Shown here: positions 17,730 to 25,733 of the stretch, piece by piece
Position numbering within the stretch: the first letter of the stretch is position 1
Layout of the letters: each line of letters begins with the position of its first letter
Source: Phyllobacterium chamaecytisi
GTDB lineage: Bacteria > Pseudomonadota > Alphaproteobacteria > Rhizobiales > Rhizobiaceae
Direction of reading: 5' to 3'
Assembly (NCBI RefSeq): GCF_020164455.1
Contig: NZ_JAIQWW010000005.1
Coordinates: forward strand, 1 to 64,000
DNA: 64,000 nt
Position numbers and translations under genes: made by a program
Notes under the pieces: model-generated
Database searches by the model: none
The model's input: only the letters and a program-made list of their open reading frames with translations
What the model was told of the DNA's origin: nothing

Positions 17730-19697
17730 TCACTCGCAAACCTCTTTAACCACCGCTTCTAACGACGATACAAAAAAACAGTTGCGTGTTGATCCAACGA
17801 TCTTTTCGCCATCAACTTCGCTCCCATCTTCCGCCCAGAATCCGATGACAATCTTTACGCGTGCGTTCCGCCGTCTTATGCGGCGGACGAGATAGCGTGC
17901 GTGAGCGACCGAGGACGTGTTCAGGTAGCTTATGTAGATTGCGTTGACGCTAGCAAGATCAAGCTTGCCGATGTTGATCGCCTCAAGCTCCTCGTGAGAA
18001 ATGTCGCGAACGTCAAAATCCTTGCGCTCGAGAATATCACCAAGAACAACAGCTGCGGCATCGTCGAGGTCGCCGCGTCCGCCTGCAGACACGATTGTTC
18101 TCGGCGTTTCTGGTTTTACCTTCTCTTTATTAGCCACAACTTTCTTGGAGCCCCCTTCGGGTTCGGCTCCTTTTTCTTCTTCGTCCTCAACGTCGTGATA
18201 TTCCGACAGGTTCTCGACGAGAAGGATCATGCTTTGCGCCACACGATTGCGCCTAGGCTCGTCAAGCACGCCCCGGCCTCTGTCGTGTTCGGCGAGCAGC
18301 AGCGCGGGAATAGCCACCGAAGCGTAATAATCTGTGATCGTTGCCGATTGCAGATACTCCTCTGCCTTTTCTGTTGCTTCGTCCGGATCGCCGGATAACA
18401 GCCGTTGATATAGCTGCTGCGGTGGAAGGAGCACCGGCTCATTTCCAAGAAGAACATCCAAAAATTCGAACTTTGGCACGTGTCTTCCGAGAACGACCAG
18501 GCACACGGTGAGCGGTGTTGAAAGGATCAATCCGATCGGCCCCCAAATCCAGGTCCAGACAATGGCGGCCATCAGAATCGCAACGGGGGACAACCCCGTC
18601 TTGGAACCGTAGAGAAGCGGCTCCATGATATTGCTGCTGATGAGCTCCAGCACGATGAACAAGGCGGCAGTCCAGAAGAGCACCATCCAACCCGGATCGA
18701 CTGCCAGCGACAGAATAATCGGAAATGCGGCTGCAATGATTGGTCCAATGTAGGGCACAAAACGGAGAACTATCGCCAGCATGCCCCACAGCATCGGGTT
18801 GGGAATGCCAATGAACCATAGCCCGATCCCGATTGGGACGCCGAAGCTGATATTGATGATCAACTGCATCAGCAAATATTGGCCGACGCGCTTGCCGGCA
18901 TCATGTAGAGCTGTCGTCGTTCGGTGAATATCGCTGGCTCCCACCAGCTTTATGAAACGGTCGCGCAAATCTTCACGCCGCATCAGCATGAATATGACTA
19001 CCACAATCACAATGCCGATTGTCGCCAGGGGCTGGATCAACGGACCGGCAAAGGTCTGCAGCAGACTTAAGGGATCTAGCGGTGGATTGCGGATTTCCAC
19101 AGGTACGGGTTTGTTAGGATCTATGCCGCGCAAGGGTGGTAAAGGGGCAGGCGGTGCAACATTTTGGGGAGGTTGTCGCGCCGGGTCTGGTTTGGCCGCT
19201 GCCTGGTTGTCGCTTTCAAAGCGCTCCACTTCGTCCGATCGACCAATTTCGTCGCTGAAGCGTTTGAACATGCGCGCGCCGCGATCAAAAATGCTGTTCC
19301 CCGACTGCGCATCCTTGATCGCGCGGATCTTCGTCTCGATATTATATTGATAGCTTGGCAGATTTTGCGCGAGCACAGTAAGCTGGCTCGCGACAATGCT
19401 GACGAAAATGAAGATCACAAGAAAGGCCGTTGTCACAACACTTAGTACGGCAACGCCTTTCGGCACACCCGAGCGGTGCAAGCGGGTGACCAATGGTGAC
19501 AGCGCGAAGGTCAAAAGCAGAGCCAGCGCCAATGGCACGAAAATTTCACGGGCGAAATAAAGCGCTGCTACAATGGCTATCGCGACAATTATTGGTGGGA
19601 ACTGGTTCGCCGCATTCGCCGAAACTGGCGTATAGATCGATCGTTGGGTTACCCGTTCGACAGCGCGCGACTTCCCCCCGGCCCCTTCAGAAGGCAT
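17730..19697 (-). CDS. AI-2E-family transporter with large cytoplasmic C-terminus
   Basis: The 655-residue protein contains the AI-2E/PerM-type membrane domain: two early hydrophobic segments near residues 30-75, then several more between about 215 and 400, including the characteristic ISFGVPIGIGLWFIGIPNP and RFVPYIGPIIAA blocks. Typical family members end soon after the last membrane segment; this one carries about 250 extra soluble residues with an acidic EDEEEKGAEPEG linker and a terminal alpha/beta region (from about 535). The substrate is unknown; AI-2 export is known only for one branch. It lies among stress genes but I find no sigma-EcfG promoter before it. Confidence 0.85.
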   Translation of the reverse strand: MPSEGAGGKSRAVERVTQRSIYTPVSANAANQFPPIIVAIAIVAALYFAREIFVPLALALLLTFALSPLVTRLHRSGVPKGVAVLSVVTTAFLVIFIFVSIVASQLTVLAQNLPSYQYNIETKIRAIKDAQSGNSIFDRGARMFKRFSDEIGRSDEVERFESDNQAAAKPDPARQPPQNVAPPAPLPPLRGIDPNKPVPVEIRNPPLDPLSLLQTFAGPLIQPLATIGIVIVVVIFMLMRREDLRDRFIKLVGASDIHRTTTALHDAGKRVGQYLLMQLIINISFGVPIGIGLWFIGIPNPMLWGMLAIVLRFVPYIGPIIAAAFPIILSLAVDPGWMVLFWTAALFIVLELISSNIMEPLLYGSKTGLSPVAILMAAIVWTWIWGPIGLILSTPLTVCLVVLGRHVPKFEFLDVLLGNEPVLLPPQQLYQRLLSGDPDEATEKAEEYLQSATITDYYASVAIPALLLAEHDRGRGVLDEPRRNRVAQSMILLVENLSEYHDVEDEEEKGAEPEGGSKKVVANKEKVKPETPRTIVSAGGRGDLDDAAAVVLGDILERKDFDVRDISHEELEAINIGKLDLASVNAIYISYLNTSSVAHARYLVRRIRRRNARVKIVIGFWAEDGSEVDGEKIVGSTRNCFFVSSLEAVVKEVCE

Positions 19698-19817
19698 GAA
19701 AACCTACCGGCATGACATCCATAAAAACCCATCTCCATTGAAACCCCGCGACAGAAACGAAGTCGGCTCAATTTGGTTGCATTCCACTTCTTGGTCGTGG
19801 TCCGAGCCCGTCACGTG

Positions 19818-19842
19818 GGAACCAAATTCTGATTCGGGTGTT
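19818..19842 (+). promoter_or_regulatory. Imperfect sigma-EcfG promoter of DUF3309 gene
   Basis: GGAAC, 16 bases, TGTT (CGTT expected). The element ends 38 nt before the start at 19880, within the 26-53 nt range of the perfect sites in this window. Confidence 0.55.
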
Positions 19843-19879
19843 TCGGAGCTGTAAAGTTTCCCAGGAGAGGGAGGAAAGA

Positions 19880-20038
19880 ATGCCACTCACGACAATTCTC
19901 ATCATCATTCTCATCTTGGCACTTATCGGGGTCTTTCCAACTTGGCCTCACGCCAGGAATTGGGGCTACGGCCCCTCTGGACTCGTGGGAATAGTCTTGG
20001 TCGTTCTGTTGATTTTGCTTCTGATGGGCAGAATTTAA
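19880..20038 (+). CDS. DUF3309-family small membrane protein
   Basis: The 52-residue protein has two hydrophobic segments flanking TWPHARNWGYGPSG, the DUF3309 signature. The start at 19880 follows an excellent GGAGGAAA site; the upstream in-frame ATG adds unrelated residues and is rejected. Such two-helix proteins are typical of general-stress regulons in Alphaproteobacteria. An imperfect stress promoter lies upstream, and a still smaller membrane ORF follows 60 bp later. Confidence 0.85.
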   Translation: MPLTTILIIILILALIGVFPTWPHARNWGYGPSGLVGIVLVVLLILLLMGRI

Positions 20039-20098
20039 CGCGCTTCTTAGACCTTTATTACGAACGATCATCTGACATAGCTGAAAAGGAGTTCTAAA

Positions 20099-20182
20099 AT
20101 GTTACGAGGTGTTTTGCTTTGGCTCATTGGTCTGCCGCTTCCGATCATTCTCATTTTGTGGTTGATGGGCTATCTTTCATAA
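20099..20182 (+). CDS. 27-residue single-helix membrane microprotein
   Basis: An ATG with a strong AAGGAG site seven bases upstream opens a 27-codon frame beginning MLRGVLLWLIGLPLP and ending in LS. The whole peptide is one hydrophobic helix with a basic N-terminal residue and two prolines. Similar MLR-LLWLLGIP-type microproteins occur widely in rhizobia, function unknown. It lies between DUF3309 and DUF883 genes, both stress-linked, and may be cotranscribed with the former. Confidence 0.65.
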   Translation: MLRGVLLWLIGLPLPIILILWLMGYLS

Positions 20183-20234
20183 GCTTTGGAAAGGATGCCC
20201 GCTAGTAGACTACTTGCAGCGGCCTCCAATGCAT

Positions 20235-20259
20235 GGAACAAATACTGAAGACCAACGTT
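20235..20259 (+). promoter_or_regulatory. Sigma-EcfG promoter of DUF883 gene
   Basis: GGAAC (20235-20239), 16 bases, CGTT (20256-20259): perfect match, ending 40 nt before the start at 20299. Confidence 0.9.
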
Positions 20260-20298
20260 CCTGACCGATATCCGGCTGTTTTCTCAAGGAGTTTTTCT

Positions 20299-20637
20299 AT
20301 GGCTACGGTTTCTTCAAAAATTCGCAAAGCGGTTGACGACGCGACCGATAGCAATCCCGATTTACAAGCCCAGGTTGCGGCCCTGAAGGAGGACATCGCG
20401 AATATTGCAGCAACCCTTGCCAAGATAGGAAAGAGTTCTGCCAAGGACGCCACGCGCAGCGCAGCAAGTTCCTATGAAACCGCAAAAGTCCGCGGTGAGG
20501 AAACGTTGGACGATCTTCGCTTGCAGGCTCGTGAGCTTGAAGACCAACTCACTGAGACTGTTCGTGAACACCCTCTGACCACGATTGCCGTCGCCGCCGG
20601 TGTCGGTTTTCTTCTTGCCCTGATCGCCCGCCGCTGA
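20299..20637 (+). CDS. DUF883 (ElaB/YqjD-like) membrane-anchored stress protein
   Basis: The 112-residue protein has a long amphipathic helical region (about 1-90) and a C-terminal membrane anchor (TIAVAAGVGFLLALIARR), the layout of ElaB/YqjD/DUF883 proteins, which in Escherichia coli are stationary-phase proteins linked to inner membrane and ribosomes. Start 20299 has an AAGGAG site; 66 nt of upstream open frame contains the promoter and is not coding. It is probably cotranscribed with the next gene, which starts one base after its stop. Confidence 0.9.
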   Translation: MATVSSKIRKAVDDATDSNPDLQAQVAALKEDIANIAATLAKIGKSSAKDATRSAASSYETAKVRGEETLDDLRLQARELEDQLTETVREHPLTTIAVAAGVGFLLALIARR

Positions 20638-20638
20638 C

Positions 20639-21118
20639 ATGCTCAAACTGTTAGCTCCACTTTTTACCAGCGTCGCCGCGGGTGAAGTTGGCCTCGTGAT
20701 AAACAGATTGAAGCGCAACGCGGTCTTCGCTGGCATTATCGCTGTGCTGGCAATTATCGGCGTGATTTTTCTGGTTGTGGCTGCCTATATCGCCCTTGCC
20801 GAGCGCTACGGCCAAATGCATGCGTCGTTGATCCTCGCCGGTGGCGCGTTCGGCTTGGCTATCATTACTTATATAATCATGAAGCTCGTCGAACGCGCCG
20901 CGCGAAATCGCCAGCGCGAACGCGCCAAGGTTGACACATCTGCTCTTCTTACAGTTGCAGCTCTTGCTGCAGCACCGGTTGTTCTGCGATCACGCGCGCT
21001 CATGATGCTTGCAGTTCCTCTCGTGGCTTTCGCTGGCCTTTCGCTTCTGACAAAACCAAAGAAGAAGAAAAGACGGCGTCCTGAAGACACCACCTCATCT
21101 ACGGGCCAGGATATTTGA
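20639..21118 (+). CDS. Holin-like (DUF1469/YqjE-type) membrane protein
   Basis: The 159-residue protein has two close hydrophobic segments near 30-55 and 62-82, an RNRQRERAK basic stretch, a second hydrophobic pair (about 100-137) and a very basic KKKKRRR tail. The pattern fits the phage-holin-like/YqjE proteins that accompany DUF883/YqjD genes; it need not be a holin. It follows DUF883 with a one-base gap, so it shares the stress promoter. Its last 24 nt overlap the end of the convergent kinase gene. Confidence 0.75.
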   Translation: MLKLLAPLFTSVAAGEVGLVINRLKRNAVFAGIIAVLAIIGVIFLVVAAYIALAERYGQMHASLILAGGAFGLAIITYIIMKLVERAARNRQRERAKVDTSALLTVAALAAAPVVLRSRALMMLAVPLVAFAGLSLLTKPKKKKRRRPEDTTSSTGQDI

Positions 21119-22627
21119 GTGATCGCGGATGGGCATGGAAATCAAAGCCTCCATGCCGGTTTCCGGATAACTCAATCTGACGCTGCTCGATAGAACCTTA
21201 TCCAAACTGCGCTCGATCAATCTTTCACCAAGCCCTCGCGCTTCCGGCGGCAGCACCTTCGGACCGTTGGATTCTACCCAGTGGATGGTAACGCGGGATT
21301 CATCGAGGCCGGGTTCTATTTGCCATGACACCCGCACGCGACCGTCGGCGACGGACAGGGCGCCATGTCTAGCTGCATTGGTGGCAAGCTCGTGCAGCGC
21401 AATGCCAAGCCCGAGTGCGTGGTCCGGCGGTAAAACCATGTCCTCCCCTGCGAGCTCGATCTGTCGAGGATCAAAACCCGCATAAGGCTCCACTTGCTTT
21501 GCAATCAGATCGATCAGACTGATGCCGCTCCATTCTCGATCGGAAAGCAATGTATGTGCTTCCGAAATGGCCCGAAGACGTCCTGAAAACGCCTCCATGA
21601 ACTCGGCTGGATCGGATGTTCGATTGAGCGTCTGCCGTGCCAGCGATTGCAACATTGCCAAGGTGTTTTTGACGCGGTGATTGAGCTCGCGCAGCAGGAG
21701 CCGCGTTTTCTCGGCGGCTTTTTTTGTGTCCGTAATATCAATATTGACACCAACCGCGACCACGGGTCTTCCCTGGGCATCGCGTTCGAAAATGCGGCCG
21801 CGTCCTAGAAGCCATTGACCCGATGACGCAGCGCGGAATTCTCCGACATAATCCTGATTACTGACCAGCGCGCGTGTGAAGGCCGATTTCATGATTGGAA
21901 AATCGTCAGGGTGCATTGCCCGGAAGACGTCTTCGCCGCTGACAGGTTGATCGGGACTGAGACCAAGCATGGAATAGGCCATCCTGTTGCCACTGAACTT
22001 GCCCGTGCGCAGATCCCATACCCAGCTGCCGACATTGCCGACCTCAAGTGCCATGGAATTGCGATCTTCATCCTGATGCAACTTCGCCATGGCATCGGTT
22101 TCCGTGCGGGATTCACGTTTGAGCGAGATAAACGAACCGGCAAGTCTTGCCAGATGCATGAGTTGCTTCTGCTGGGTTAAAGCGAATTCCGTTCGGGGCT
22201 CGTCGGACAGGACGCTGAGAGCTCCAATACACTCGTTGGCGACGCAGATTGGTGCAACGGCCAAGAACCGGAGATTCGGCCTATGGGTCACAGCATCGAT
22301 TTCGGAATAGCGAACATCCTCGGCGGCGTTCAGAATGATCAGGCAACCCCTCTCAGGTGCCGCCAGTGAACTGGCTTCAATAGCCCAGATATTGGCTATC
22401 CCAAGACGGCCTGCATTGGACAAGATACGGCTTCGTTTCTCATCCACAAGCGTGATCTGTGCGCCGCTGCTGTTGGACATCGACAATGCGAGTTCCGCCA
22501 AACAATGGAACTCGTTGTCATGCTCGCGAATTTCAAGCGTCTTCAAACTCGAAAGAACATCACGACGCGACGACCCCGAAAGAAATTCTAACGTGCTTTC
22601 TGAAATGTTTTCCGATCTCATATCCAC
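21095..22627 (-). CDS. HWE-family sensor histidine kinase (GAF-PAS-HWE)
   Basis: The 510-residue soluble kinase has a GAF domain (about 40-170), a PAS domain (about 195-302; WVWDLRTGKFSG, then GRPVVAVGVNIDITD) and an HWE kinase core with phospho-acceptor His317 in LRELNHRVKNTLAMLQSLA, an ATNAARHGAL N-box and the diagnostic WxE in IHWVES. HWE/HisKA_2 kinases are the family that phosphorylates PhyR in the general stress response. A perfect sigma-EcfG promoter lies 53 nt upstream, so the kinase is probably both input and output of that system. No membrane segment is present. Start is GTG at 22627 or ATG at 22621. Confidence 0.88.
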   Translation of the reverse strand: MDMRSENISESTLEFLSGSSRRDVLSSLKTLEIREHDNEFHCLAELALSMSNSSGAQITLVDEKRSRILSNAGRLGIANIWAIEASSLAAPERGCLIILNAAEDVRYSEIDAVTHRPNLRFLAVAPICVANECIGALSVLSDEPRTEFALTQQKQLMHLARLAGSFISLKRESRTETDAMAKLHQDEDRNSMALEVGNVGSWVWDLRTGKFSGNRMAYSMLGLSPDQPVSGEDVFRAMHPDDFPIMKSAFTRALVSNQDYVGEFRAASSGQWLLGRGRIFERDAQGRPVVAVGVNIDITDTKKAAEKTRLLLRELNHRVKNTLAMLQSLARQTLNRTSDPAEFMEAFSGRLRAISEAHTLLSDREWSGISLIDLIAKQVEPYAGFDPRQIELAGEDMVLPPDHALGLGIALHELATNAARHGALSVADGRVRVSWQIEPGLDESRVTIHWVESNGPKVLPPEARGLGERLIERSLDKVLSSSVRLSYPETGMEALISMPIRDHSNILARR

Positions 22628-22679
22628 ATGATGGCTCGCATCGCCACCCTACTCGTACCATCGATACAGCTCCATCAAG

Positions 22680-22704
22680 AACGCAACCCTTTGTGCTTTG
22701 TTCC
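22680..22704 (-). promoter_or_regulatory. Sigma-EcfG promoter of the HWE kinase gene
   Basis: On the minus strand: GGAAC (22704-22700), 16 bases, CGTT (22683-22680): perfect match, 53 nt before the kinase start. Confidence 0.9.
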
Positions 22705-22710
22705 TTATTT

Positions 22711-22735
22711 GGAACATTTATCCAGCACCTTCGTT
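22711..22735 (+). promoter_or_regulatory. Sigma-EcfG promoter of the 73-residue gene, back to back with the kinase promoter
   Basis: GGAAC (22711-22715), 16 bases, CGTT (22732-22735): perfect match, 26 nt before the start at 22761. The two divergent -35 elements are separated by only six bases (TTATTT). Confidence 0.9.
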
Positions 22736-22760
22736 TTCGTTAGATCGAAGGAGGCCGAAA

Positions 22761-22982
22761 ATGCTTGAAGCGAATGACATTCTATCTGACGAGGGTCTGA
22801 GCAGGGTCCAGAAGATTGCCAAACTGGAAGAACTGCTGAGCGAGGCTCGGGGACTACAGCGAGCGGCCACGGAAAGTGGTATGGATCCTGATGATGGTGT
22901 AACACGAAATTTGCGGGACATTGAACTTGCCCTTGGTCATCTGAATGCTGAAAAGCCGGAAACAGGTGCGGCAACGCTCTGA
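22761..22982 (+). CDS. Small acidic protein of unknown function, general-stress controlled
   Basis: The 73-residue product (MLEANDILSDEGLSRVQKIAKLEELLSEA) is helical, acidic and soluble. I do not recognise a family. Start 22761 is set by a near-perfect AAGGAGG site; 63 nt of open frame upstream contains the promoter. It lies between two sensor kinase genes and is expressed from a perfect sigma-EcfG promoter divergent from the HWE kinase, so a role in tuning stress signalling is a guess. Confidence 0.75.
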   Translation: MLEANDILSDEGLSRVQKIAKLEELLSEARGLQRAATESGMDPDDGVTRNLRDIELALGHLNAEKPETGAATL

Positions 22983-22989
22983 CGACCGA

Positions 22990-24378
22990 TCACTCATCCT
23001 TTTGGGTGGCCTCCTCTGACTGTATCTCCATGAGGCCGGGTAGCGCCACCTTTACTGAGGTGCCCCCGCCCGGATGGACAGAGTAGACAACCGATCCGTC
23101 GAATTGCTGGCAAAGCTGATTGACGATAAGCGACCCAAGTCCAGAGGAGCGTTTTTTCGATGTCTTCTGCATGCCGATGCCGGTATCGGCAATCTCCAGC
23201 CGCAGAACGTCATCTTCACCCCGCACGAGATCGATTCTTATCTCTCCGGCCTTGCTGCCCGGAAAAGCGTGTTTTATGGCGTTCATCGTCAACTCGCCGA
23301 TGATTATTCCCAGCGTCGTCGCATCGCGGGAGCTCAGGTTTATTGGGGCAAGCTCTGCGACAATCCTGATATCTCGTTCATGGGCGGTCGACTGCTTGAT
23401 ATCAGCGATGACGTCCGGCAAATATTCATCCGCACGAACAGTCTCATGATCCTTTCCAAGCCGCAGACGTCTGTGGGCCGACGAAATGGTTTGAATTCTG
23501 TCGCGGGCTGCCCCGAGTGCGGCGCGTATTTCCTCCGACGATACGTCCCGCATCTGAATACCGAGTAGCGACGAGACCGTCGCAAGCGAATTTCCTATGC
23601 GATGGTCGGAATCCTGCAGCAGTGTTTCCACGCGAGCCCGCTCCCGTTTTGCCAAGAGCATGGCTTTTTCAAGTTCCGCCGTCCTGTTTTGGACCATACT
23701 TTCCAGAATTGTTTTTTCTGAAAGAAGCAATGTTTGTCCCTCTGTCAGCTTGCGTACATAACGTCTGGTTCGGTTCGCAAGAATGACTGCCAGAATGAGA
23801 GCACCCCCGAGGGAAGAGAGCGCAGCTATTGTTAGCCAGCTTCTCATTTGATCCACAGCAATGTTTCGTTCAATCAGCCTTCGATCTTCTTCTGCGAGAA
23901 AGCCGTCGACCGTCTTGTTGATTTCATCGAGTTGACCAACGCCGAAATTTGGTCCGAGGGACTCACGCGCTTCCATACTCATCCCCGCAACCGCCTGGGC
24001 AATCGCCGCATCCACGTTTCTCTGTTTTGCTTTCGCCAGATCGCGGATTCGAGTCGCCGTAGCTTGCTGCCGCGGATTTCCCTTGGTCATTTCCGTAAGC
24101 GTATTGAGGCTCTCGTCGAGCCGGGCTGTTACGTTCCGATAATGATCGAGTAACGGGGTACTGTTCGTCAAGATGAACCCGCGCTGACTGTTGTGAGCCT
24201 CGGTCATCAATGACAGCGAACCATACGCCTGTTCGCGCACCTTATAGGTGGCGAGGATATCGTCGATCTGATTGTTGACGCTGCGCGCTAGGATAATCGT
24301 GGAGCCGGCTGAACCAATAATCATGCCGAGCGAAAGGACGATCGCCAAGCCCCTTAGCGGCCTCTGTGAAAAGCTCAT
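22990..24378 (-). CDS. Membrane sensor histidine kinase (CHASE3-HisKA_2)
   Basis: The 462-residue kinase has membrane segments at about 11-31 and 182-202 enclosing a periplasmic helical CHASE3-like domain, a coiled linker, and a HisKA_2 core with His259 in DHRIGNSLATVSSLLG followed by an HATPase domain (NAIKHAF, DTGIGM). This class contains PhyR kinases. The start at 24378 places the first helix right after the N-terminus; 47 upstream residues in frame look non-coding. It lies 49 bp downstream of, and in the same direction as, the Crp-like gene, so the two may be cotranscribed. No sigma-EcfG promoter was found for it. Confidence 0.85.
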   Translation of the reverse strand: MSFSQRPLRGLAIVLSLGMIIGSAGSTIILARSVNNQIDDILATYKVREQAYGSLSLMTEAHNSQRGFILTNSTPLLDHYRNVTARLDESLNTLTEMTKGNPRQQATATRIRDLAKAKQRNVDAAIAQAVAGMSMEARESLGPNFGVGQLDEINKTVDGFLAEEDRRLIERNIAVDQMRSWLTIAALSSLGGALILAVILANRTRRYVRKLTEGQTLLLSEKTILESMVQNRTAELEKAMLLAKRERARVETLLQDSDHRIGNSLATVSSLLGIQMRDVSSEEIRAALGAARDRIQTISSAHRRLRLGKDHETVRADEYLPDVIADIKQSTAHERDIRIVAELAPINLSSRDATTLGIIIGELTMNAIKHAFPGSKAGEIRIDLVRGEDDVLRLEIADTGIGMQKTSKKRSSGLGSLIVNQLCQQFDGSVVYSVHPGGGTSVKVALPGLMEIQSEEATQKDE

Positions 24379-24427
24379 GACAACTCTGCGCCACCACAAC
24401 AAATGATGTGCCCTCCATGGGAATACC

Positions 24428-25183
24428 CTAGATATATGGTCGAAGCGTGCCCGGCAAACCCTGCCATCCCGATATGTCCAGGAGCACGTCCTCCTCAAGG
24501 ATCTCGCACCCGCGATCAAGCCAACGAAGGGCGTTACGAGCCGCGAGCTTCTTCAACGTCTTGTTAGTGTGAACAATCGAAAGGCCTAGCGTATCAGCCA
24601 CATGTTGCTGCGTCAGCGGCACCATCAGCTTGTTACTCCTGACCATCCCTACTGATTTGGCACGCTGGAACACGAAGGCAAAAAGATAGGCTGCCCTCTC
24701 CAAGGCCGTGCGCCGTCCTACGCTCAGCAGGATTTCGTCGAGCATTTGTTCCTCGCGGGAAGCAATCCAGGTTATGTCATAGGCAAGTTCGGGATAGTTT
24801 CGGAAGAGGTTCGCAAGTTTATCGCGCTGAAATACACAAAGTATCATCGGCGACAAAGCCTCGATCGAATGCTGCATCTCACGCATCACAGATCCCTGCA
24901 GACCAATCAGATCGCCAGGAAGAACATAGTTCAGGATCTGCCGGCGACCGTCTTCCAATGTCTTGTAGCGGAAGCCCCAGCCCGAAAGCACGGTAAAGAG
25001 GTGCGCACTATTGGCACCTTCCACAAGGACAGTCGTACCGGCGTCGGCAACCAGCTCGCCCGTTTTGAAGTCCGTGAGGAACGATATTTCTTCTTTGGTA
25101 TGCCGTTGAAAATGCGGAAACTCCTGCAATGGACATTTGTCACAGGGGTACTGCCGGGCAGCCGAAGTTTTCGTGGTTTTCAT
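24428..25183 (-). CDS. Crp/Fnr-family transcriptional regulator
   Basis: The 251-residue protein has an N-terminal cyclic-nucleotide-binding-type beta-roll (about 45-140; PGDLIGL) and a C-terminal Crp-type helix-turn-helix (LTQQHVADTLGLSIVHTNKTLKKL). A CDKCPL motif near residues 14-19 resembles the N-terminal cysteines of Fnr-like proteins, but only these two clustered cysteines are present, so an iron-sulfur cluster is doubtful. Ligand unknown. It is divergent from the receiver gene at 25326, separated by 142 bp without a recognisable promoter. Confidence 0.88.
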   Translation of the reverse strand: MKTTKTSAARQYPCDKCPLQEFPHFQRHTKEEISFLTDFKTGELVADAGTTVLVEGANSAHLFTVLSGWGFRYKTLEDGRRQILNYVLPGDLIGLQGSVMREMQHSIEALSPMILCVFQRDKLANLFRNYPELAYDITWIASREEQMLDEILLSVGRRTALERAAYLFAFVFQRAKSVGMVRSNKLMVPLTQQHVADTLGLSIVHTNKTLKKLAARNALRWLDRGCEILEEDVLLDISGWQGLPGTLRPYI

Positions 25184-25325
25184 TGTGGCCGTTCAGTTGA
25201 TGTCGGGTTACAAGTTATCATGCCGCCTGTGAATTGCTTAACATTTCTTCGCAATCCGCATGTCTTAGTTAAATGACATTGCGATTCGCTCCTGTGCATA
25301 AGAAGTCCCCACAGGAGCATCTTAA

Positions 25326-25733
25326 ATGGAATTGAAAGGCATGCGACTTCTGGTCCTCGAAGATGAATATCTGATTGGACTAGAGCTGGAGCGCATCGCG
25401 GAAGAGTGCCAGGCGCAATCCGTCGATCTGGTTTCGAATGTTAGTGAACTACTTGCCTGGATCGAAAGCGAGGCCGAATGCGACATTGCAATCATCGAGG
25501 TCGAAGCGCACGGCGTTTCTTCGTTGCAGGCGGCTACCCTATTGCAATCGCGAGGCGTGCCGCTCGTTTTCACCACTGCGTATGATGTGGAAGCAGGTGG
25601 CATAGATGGCTTTGTAGGAGTTACCGTTGTCGGTAAACCCTACGGCAAAAGTCAAATTATCAAAGCTGTAGCCGCCTTATCGCCGTCGAAAAAGCGATTC
25701 AATGAAACCGGCTCCTCAGGCGAACTTGTTTGA
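25326..25733 (+). CDS. Single-domain receiver protein with Glu at the phospho-acceptor position
   Basis: The 135-residue protein is a lone CheY-like receiver. The acidic pair is present (LEDE, 11-14), as are the switch threonine (FTTAY, T84) and conserved lysine (GKPYG, K104). The phosphorylation site strand reads AIIEVEAHG, giving Glu58 where an Asp is required. Asp-to-Glu changes can mimic the phosphorylated state, so it may act constitutively, or it may sequester a kinase. An AGGAG site precedes the ATG. Its last 18 nt overlap the end of ecfG on the other strand. Confidence 0.85.
   Translation: MELKGMRLLVLEDEYLIGLELERIAEECQAQSVDLVSNVSELLAWIESEAECDIAIIEVEAHGVSSLQAATLLQSRGVPLVFTTAYDVEAGGIDGFVGVTVVGKPYGKSQIIKAVAALSPSKKRFNETGSSGELV

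Noticed and set aside
20639-21118. Holin-like gene as a sign of a prophage
   Set aside because: No other phage genes nearby; DUF883 plus YqjE/holin-like pairs are normal chromosomal stress genes.
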